Source: an uncultured Anaerovibrio sp. (GTDB taxonomy: Bacteria > Bacillota > Negativicutes > Selenomonadales > Selenomonadaceae). Taken from it: DNA of 18,694 nt. The position numbers and the translations under genes were made by a program. Positions within the stretch are counted from its first letter, which is position 1, and every line of letters starts with the position of its first letter. Location of the stretch: contig CAAGDY010000241.1 in assembly GCA_900768695.1 (NCBI GenBank), positions 1-18,694 on the forward strand, written 5' to 3'. Below the pieces are notes generated by a model, which made no database searches, had not been told where the DNA came from, and saw nothing but the letters and a program-made list of their open reading frames with translations. Shown in pieces: positions 14,241 to 18,694 of this stretch.

Positions 14241-16871
14241 TTGAAGAAAATGACAGGTAATGAATTGCGGGAGGCTTATCTTCAGTTTTTTGCCGAGAAA
14301 AAAGGCCATTTGAGGCTGCCGAGTGCGTCATTGATTCCGGAGAATGACCCGACCCTTTTGATGGTGGGTGCAGGCATGGCTCCTTTCAAGGCGTATTTCA
14401 CCGGCAAGGTAAAGCCGCCTCGCGGCCGTATTACCACCAGCCAGCGCTGTGTGCGTACCGGCGATATTGAGAATGTGGGCCGTACCGCCCGTCATCAGAC
14501 CTATTTTGAGATGCTGGGCAACTTCTCCTTTGGCGATTATTTCAAGAAGGAAGCTATTCCTTGGTCCTGGGAGTTCCTGACTGAGGTGCTGGAGCTGCCG
14601 AAGGACAAGCTGTGGGCATCCATTTATCCGAAGGACACCGAGGCGGAGGAGCTGTGGAAGGCACAGCCTGGCTTCGACCCGACCCATATCGTCAAGCTGG
14701 AGGACAACTTCTGGGAAATCGGCCCCGGCCCTTGCGGACCTGATACGGAGATTTTCATTGACCTGGGCGAGGAGCGGGGCTGCGGCAGCCCTACCTGCGG
14801 CGTAGGCTGTGACTGTGACCGCTATCTGGAGATCTGGAACAACGTGTTTACCCAGTTTGACAGGACTGAGGAAGGCACCTACAACGATCTTGAGCATAAG
14901 AACATCGATACCGGCATGGGACTGGAGCGCATCGCTTCCGTTATGCAGGGGGTAAAGAACAACTTTGAAACTGACCTGCTGTTCCCGATTATCGAGTATG
15001 CCTCCAAGGTATCCGGCGTTCAGTATGGTGCTGATGATGAGAAGGATATCTCCCTGAAGGTTATTGCTGACCATGCCCGTTCCATGACCATCATGATCAT
15101 GGACGGCATTCTGCCATCCAACGAGGGCAGGGGCTATGTGCTGCGCCGCATCCTGCGCCGGGCTGTCCGCCATGGCCGCATGCTGGGTATCAAGGACAAG
15201 TTCCTGGAGGGTGCCGTGGATGCGGTCTGCGATATTTACGCAGATGCCAGCGATTTTGAGGCTCTCGGCCAGAAGAAGGAGTACATCAAGAAGGTTATCG
15301 CCTTGGAGGAAGACCGCTTCTCTGCAACACTGGAGCAGGGCATGGAGCTTCTGGAGGGCTATATGGCTGAAACCAAGGCGGCAGGGTCCAATACTCTGTC
15401 TGGTGAGCTGGGCTTCAAGCTGTACGATACATTTGGCTTCCCTTGGGAGCTGACCGAGGAAATCCTTCATGAGCAGGGCATGGAGCTTGATAAGGAAGCA
15501 TTTGACAAGGAAATGCAGGCACAGCGTGACCGCGCCCGTGCTGCCCGCGCCGAGAATGAGCGCTATGCGATTCCTGATTTGCAGGGCATCGATACTGCAG
15601 CCCTGAAGGTTGACCTTTCTGCCCGTGAGGGCAAGGTAGTAGCCATCTGGAAGGATGGTGCCCTGGTTGATGAGCTGCAGGACGGCGATGAGGCCGGTAT
15701 TATCCTGGATGTTACCCCGTTCTACGCAGAGGGCGGCGGACAGGTAGGCGACAAGGGCGTACTTATTACGGAGTTTGGCCGCGTGCAGGCTGTCAACGCC
15801 AAGAAGCTGCCTGACGGCACTGTGTACCATGAGTGCTATGTGGAGGAAGGCCAGCTGAAGGTTGGCGACAAGGTAGAAATCAAGGTTGACCAGAATGTGA
15901 AGCTGGCATCTGCCCGCAACCATACTGCCACCCATCTCCTGCAGGCTGCTCTGAAGCGTGTGGTAGGCGAGCAGGTAAATCAGGCCGGTTCCTCTGTGAA
16001 TGCAGACCGCCTGCGCTTTGACTTTACCAACTTTGAGCCTGTTTCCGCCCAGCAGCTGGCTGATGTGGAGGAGCTGGTGAACCGGGAAATCCTCAAGGGC
16101 ACCGATGTGGTCATTGAGCATATGTCCAAGGACGAGGCCACCGGCAAGGGAGCCATGGCTCTCTTTGGTGAGAAGTACGGTGATGTGGTGCGTGTTGTCA
16201 GCGTGCCTGGCTTCTCCATGGAGCTGTGCGGCGGTTCCCATGTGACCAACGTAGGTCAGATTGGATTGTTCAAGATCATCAGCGAGACCGGTGTAGCAGC
16301 AGGCGTGCGCCGCATTGAGGCTATTACCGGCCAGGCTGCCCTTGACTACGCCTTTGGCAAGATGAAGGTGGTTGCCGAGGCTGCTGCCAAGCTGAAGTGC
16401 CATGAGGAAGATGTCCTTGCCCGTGTGGATGATGTGCTGGCTCAGTCCAAGGACATGCAGCAGCAGCTGGATGCCATTCATGCAGAGCAGGCCAAGGCCG
16501 ATGCAGCGGCACTGGGTGACAAGGTTCAGTCCGTGGGCGCCTTCAGCGTGATTGCCGCCCAGGTGGCTGCCAATGACATGGATGACCTGCGCAGCATGGC
16601 TGATATGACCTGCGACAAGCTGGATACCGGCGTGGTTGTGCTGGCTGCTGTCAATGAGGCAGAGGGCAAGGTAAGCCTGGTAGTGAAGGCTTCCAAGGCG
16701 GCTGTGGCTGCCGGTGCCCATGCAGGCAAGGTCATCAAGGAAGCTGCCAAGCTGGTTGGCGGCGGCGGCGGCGGACGCCCTGATATGGCACAGGCCGGCG
16801 GCAAGAATCCTGCTGGTGTAAATGATGCCCTGGCCAAGGCTGTGGAGATTTTGCAGTCCCAAAGTAAATAA
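14241..16871 (+). CDS. alaS: Alanine--tRNA ligase
   Basis: Charges tRNA-Ala with alanine in the cytoplasm and removes mischarged Ser/Gly. The 876 residues match the full bacterial length. The class II catalytic core is at the N-terminus (MTGNELREAYLQFF, RCVRTGDIENVG, TARHQTYFEMLGNFSFGDYF), followed by the tRNA-binding region. The editing domain carries the zinc motif H561-x3-H565 (NHTATHLL) and C663-x3-H667 (CGGSH). The C-Ala domain ends with a glycine-rich VGGGGGGRPDMAQAGG. Translation starts at a TTG (14241) 9 nt after GGGGG (14227-14231); the ATG at 14250 is too far from it and would remove conserved residues only slightly. Confidence 0.98.
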   Translation: MKKMTGNELREAYLQFFAEKKGHLRLPSASLIPENDPTLLMVGAGMAPFKAYFTGKVKPPRGRITTSQRCVRTGDIENVGRTARHQTYFEMLGNFSFGDYFKKEAIPWSWEFLTEVLELPKDKLWASIYPKDTEAEELWKAQPGFDPTHIVKLEDNFWEIGPGPCGPDTEIFIDLGEERGCGSPTCGVGCDCDRYLEIWNNVFTQFDRTEEGTYNDLEHKNIDTGMGLERIASVMQGVKNNFETDLLFPIIEYASKVSGVQYGADDEKDISLKVIADHARSMTIMIMDGILPSNEGRGYVLRRILRRAVRHGRMLGIKDKFLEGAVDAVCDIYADASDFEALGQKKEYIKKVIALEEDRFSATLEQGMELLEGYMAETKAAGSNTLSGELGFKLYDTFGFPWELTEEILHEQGMELDKEAFDKEMQAQRDRARAARAENERYAIPDLQGIDTAALKVDLSAREGKVVAIWKDGALVDELQDGDEAGIILDVTPFYAEGGGQVGDKGVLITEFGRVQAVNAKKLPDGTVYHECYVEEGQLKVGDKVEIKVDQNVKLASARNHTATHLLQAALKRVVGEQVNQAGSSVNADRLRFDFTNFEPVSAQQLADVEELVNREILKGTDVVIEHMSKDEATGKGAMALFGEKYGDVVRVVSVPGFSMELCGGSHVTNVGQIGLFKIISETGVAAGVRRIEAITGQAALDYAFGKMKVVAEAAAKLKCHEEDVLARVDDVLAQSKDMQQQLDAIHAEQAKADAAALGDKVQSVGAFSVIAAQVAANDMDDLRSMADMTCDKLDTGVVVLAAVNEAEGKVSLVVKASKAAVAAGAHAGKVIKEAAKLVGGGGGGRPDMAQAGGKNPAGVNDALAKAVEILQSQSK

Positions 16872-16926
16872 TTTTTTGTCCGCATAATTTGCTAACGTCT
16901 ATGGCAAATAATCCTTAAATGTGTAG

Positions 16927-16981
16927 AAAATCACTCCTTGATGGTGTACAATATTGATATACCGAGGGGAGTGATTTTTTT
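16927..16981 (+). promoter_or_regulatory. Hairpin enclosing the MFS gene ribosome-binding site
   Basis: AAAATCACTCC (16927-16937) pairs perfectly with GGAGTGATTTT (16968-16978) across a 30-nt loop, followed by more T up to 16981. The 3' arm contains the GGGGAG ribosome-binding site of the MFS gene and ends two bases before its TTG start. If formed, it would hide the translation start; alternatively it may act as the alaS terminator, for which no other candidate exists. Both could be true as a conditional switch. Confidence 0.65.
16943..16963. promoter_or_regulatory. Candidate operator upstream of the MFS gene
   Basis: An imperfect palindrome with a CAATATTG core (16949-16956) flanked by GGTGTA and ATATACC, which are inverse copies allowing one bulged base and one mismatch. 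It lies in the hairpin loop. Palindromes of this size serve as TetR- or MarR-family sites beside exporters. No regulator gene is adjacent in the window. Confidence 0.35.
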
Positions 16982-18374
16982 GCAGAAAAATAATGAGGCA
17001 CAGGTTACAGGGATATTGGAGCCTGCTGCAGCCAGGCGGCTGTTTTTGGCGGTTATGATTACTTCCTTTATAGGGCCTTTTGCCGGTTCAGGCATCAATG
17101 TGGCAGTACCTGCGCTGGCTCATGATTTTGGGGCCAATGCCAATGAGCTTAGCTGGGTGGTATTCGGCTTTTTGCTGGGGTCAGCTATGTTTATCCTGCC
17201 TATGGGCAAAGTAGCGGATATTTGGGGAAGGCGCAGGGTATACTATGTGGGATTGTGGCTGTTTGCCATTACATTTCTGGCAGGGGCGTTTTCTGTGTCC
17301 ATTGAGATGCTGAATGGTCTGCGCTTTGTGCAGGGCTGTATCATGTCCCTGATTTTTGGGCCGGGCATGGCCCTTCTGATTTCCTCTCATCCGCCCTCTG
17401 AACGAGGCCGGGTAATAGGTTATTCGGCGGCCGCTACCTACAGCGGACTTTCCCTTGGGCCGGTGGTGTGCGGCTTTCTTTGCGAGCTGGTTGGCTGGCG
17501 CAGTATTTTTGTTGTGACCGGTGCGGTGGTGCTGGTCAGCATCTGGATGATGAGCGGCATCCGGCATGAGTGGTATGGTGACAGGGGGGCAGGTCTTGAT
17601 GTAAAGGGAAGCCTCTGCTATATGGCGGCTGCTCCTCTTTTGCTGTGGGGGCTGTCGGAAGCGGCTCATGGCGGTGCGGGAGCAGTCCTTCTGGCATCAG
17701 GGCTATGCGGTATGGTGCTTTTTATCTGGCTGGAGCTAAGGGTGCAGCATCCCTGTCTGGATATCAGGCTTTTTAAGGGAAATATTGTATTTTCCCTTAG
17801 CAATCTGGCGGCCATGCTCCATTATAGCGCCACCTTTGCCCTCAGTTTTTTGATTTCCCTGTATTTGCAGGTCATCATGGGATTTTCTGCCTCGGCGGCA
17901 GGGATGATTATCCTGCTGCAGCCGGTGGTGATGGCACTGCTTTCGCCCAAGGCGGGAGCATTATCCGATAAAATACAGCCGGGCAAGGTGGCCTCGGTAG
18001 GAATGGCCATTACGGCGGCAGGGCTTCTGGGGATGTCTTTTTTGACGGAGGTGACGCCTCTTTGGCTGGTGGGGGGCCTTTTGATGTGGATAGGGCTGGG
18101 CTTTGCCCTGTTTTCCTCGCCCAATAATAATGCGATTATGGGCTCGGTAGCACCAAAGTATTACGGCACGGCTTCGTCCTTTTTGGCAGCTATGCGGCTG
18201 TTTGGCCAGTCTATTTCCATGGCGATTGTCACCTTGATGCTGGCAGTTTGCCAGGTACAGTCACTGACAGGGACGGACAATGCCCAGCTTCTGCATGCTA
18301 TACAGGTGACGTTCAGGGTGTTCTGCATTATCAGTATAGCAGGTATTGCCATGTCATTAGCGAGAAATAAATGA
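16980..18374 (+). CDS. MFS exporter, DHA2 (EmrB/QacA) type
   Basis: A proton-driven drug or metabolite exporter of the inner membrane, 464 residues, almost wholly hydrophobic with about 12-14 helices. The opening helix FIGPFAGSGINVAVPALAHDF with NELSWVVFGFLL, motif A GKVADIWGRRRVYYVG, the motif C-like YSGLSLGPVVCGFL, and QVIMGFSASAAGMIILLQP are typical of DHA2. The start is taken as TTG 16980, 9 nt after GGGGA (16966-16970); the frame is open upstream (GTG 16971, ATG 16941), but those starts lie too close to or before the site. The substrate cannot be deduced. Control probably acts on the leader hairpin and palindrome just upstream. Confidence 0.92.
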   Translation: MQKNNEAQVTGILEPAAARRLFLAVMITSFIGPFAGSGINVAVPALAHDFGANANELSWVVFGFLLGSAMFILPMGKVADIWGRRRVYYVGLWLFAITFLAGAFSVSIEMLNGLRFVQGCIMSLIFGPGMALLISSHPPSERGRVIGYSAAATYSGLSLGPVVCGFLCELVGWRSIFVVTGAVVLVSIWMMSGIRHEWYGDRGAGLDVKGSLCYMAAAPLLLWGLSEAAHGGAGAVLLASGLCGMVLFIWLELRVQHPCLDIRLFKGNIVFSLSNLAAMLHYSATFALSFLISLYLQVIMGFSASAAGMIILLQPVVMALLSPKAGALSDKIQPGKVASVGMAITAAGLLGMSFLTEVTPLWLVGGLLMWIGLGFALFSSPNNNAIMGSVAPKYYGTASSFLAAMRLFGQSISMAIVTLMLAVCQVQSLTGTDNAQLLHAIQVTFRVFCIISIAGIAMSLARNK

Positions 18375-18394
18375 ACGTTTTATTGCGAATGTAT

Positions 18395-18545
18395 GGGATG
18401 AGGGTAGCGTATATCCAAAGAAAACCCTTGTTGCGCCTAGTTACTTCATTCATCAGAGTACTTCAGCACGATAGATGAATGTTAGTAACGCGAGGCACAA
18501 CTAGGAGCGAGAGCAGGTTTTCGTGGATATATGCGTCCTCATCCC
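18395..18545. repeat. 151-nt imperfect inverted repeat (long hairpin)
   Basis: The arms fold back over their whole length. GGGATGAGG (18395-18403) pairs with CCTCATCCC (18537-18545); GCGTATATCCA (18407-18417) with TGGATATATGC (18524-18534, one G-T); GAAAACC (18420-18426) with GGTTTTC (18516-18522); GTTGCGCCT (18430-18438) with AGGCACAAC (18493-18501, one mismatch); GTTACT (18440-18445) with AGTAAC (18484-18489); CATTCATC (18447-18454) with GATGAATG (18474-18481). The loop is 19 nt, and the right arm has about 14 extra nt (18502-18515). No ORF or known ncRNA was recognised. It lies in the 239-bp gap between the MFS gene and mtnP. It could be a miniature transposable element, a repeated palindromic element or a structured RNA. 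Confidence 0.85.
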
Positions 18546-18613
18546 TGGTATTGCTACAAGAGGTATTTCATTTCTAAGGGAAGTAGTTGAAATAAGGAAT
18601 AGGAGGAGATTTT

Positions 18614-18694
18614 ATGGTAAAGATAGCGGTTATTGGCGGTTCCGGGGTGTATGACCCTGATATGCTGGAGAATGTAAGGCAGGAAAAGGTGAAA
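18614..18694 (+). CDS. mtnP: S-methyl-5'-thioadenosine phosphorylase, 5' part
   Basis: Only the first 27 codons are in the window: MVKIAVIGGSGVYDPDMLEN is the characteristic phosphate-binding start of MTA/inosine phosphorylases of the PNP family. The full enzyme (about 260-290 residues) cleaves methylthioadenosine to adenine and methylthioribose-1-phosphate in methionine salvage. A strong AGGAGGAGAT (18601-18610) precedes the ATG. A purine nucleoside phosphorylase of the same family cannot be excluded from so short a piece. No clear promoter was found between the long hairpin and the start. Confidence 0.82.
   Translation, partial: MVKIAVIGGSGVYDPDMLENVRQEKVK

Noticed and set aside
14328..16862. 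844-codon open frame on the minus strand opposite alaS
   Set aside because: It is an antisense shadow caused by the GC-biased codon use of alaS. The protein is rich in Leu/His/Gly without recognisable domains, and alaS is certain.
18395..18545. 6S RNA as the identity of the long hairpin
   Set aside because: The overall shape is suggestive, but no promoter-like central bubble or upstream promoter could be recognised and it is shorter than usual, so no name is given.

Overview
The window looks like a chromosomal segment of a Gram-negative-type Firmicute, most likely a Negativicute of the Selenomonas/Mitsuokella/Anaerovibrio kind. This is inferred from the style of the AlaRS, MnmA and MtnP proteins and the codon use; no rRNA or marker search could be run. 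It splits into an AT-rich accessory block (1 to about 7400) and a GC-richer core block (about 7400 to the end).

Accessory block: an IS30-family insertion sequence enters from the left on the minus strand (1 to about 1097). It abuts a 3' remnant of a type I specificity gene (hsdS), which runs without a stop into an intact type I restriction subunit gene (hsdR, 1377-4550). A tyrosine recombinase of the type that inverts hsdS modules follows (4616-5572). No hsdM or complete hsdS is present, so this is an interrupted, possibly once phase-variable, type I restriction-modification locus. Next is an AAA-ATPase-like protein with a C-terminal PD-(D/E)XK nuclease domain (5775-7361). It is expressed from a sigma-A promoter carried on a 32-bp sequence that recurs exactly in front of mnmA at 7396-7427.

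Core block: mnmA (tRNA 2-thiouridylase), then a close run of same-strand genes: a DUF2939-like membrane-anchored protein, a DUF3783-like protein, a membrane-anchored coiled-coil protein, and a lipoprotein/ATPase/permease ABC importer of the nitrate/sulfonate/thiamine-precursor type. These six may form one operon. A ComFB-like small cysteine protein with its own terminator follows, then alaS, a DHA2-type MFS exporter whose ribosome-binding site lies in a hairpin arm, and the start of mtnP.

The most unusual non-coding features are a 151-nt imperfect inverted repeat between the MFS gene and mtnP (18395-18545), the duplicated promoter around the AAA-ATPase gene, the hairpin/palindrome leader of the MFS gene, and a 13-bp inverted repeat that brackets the transposase start. 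No tRNA, rRNA or CRISPR array was seen.
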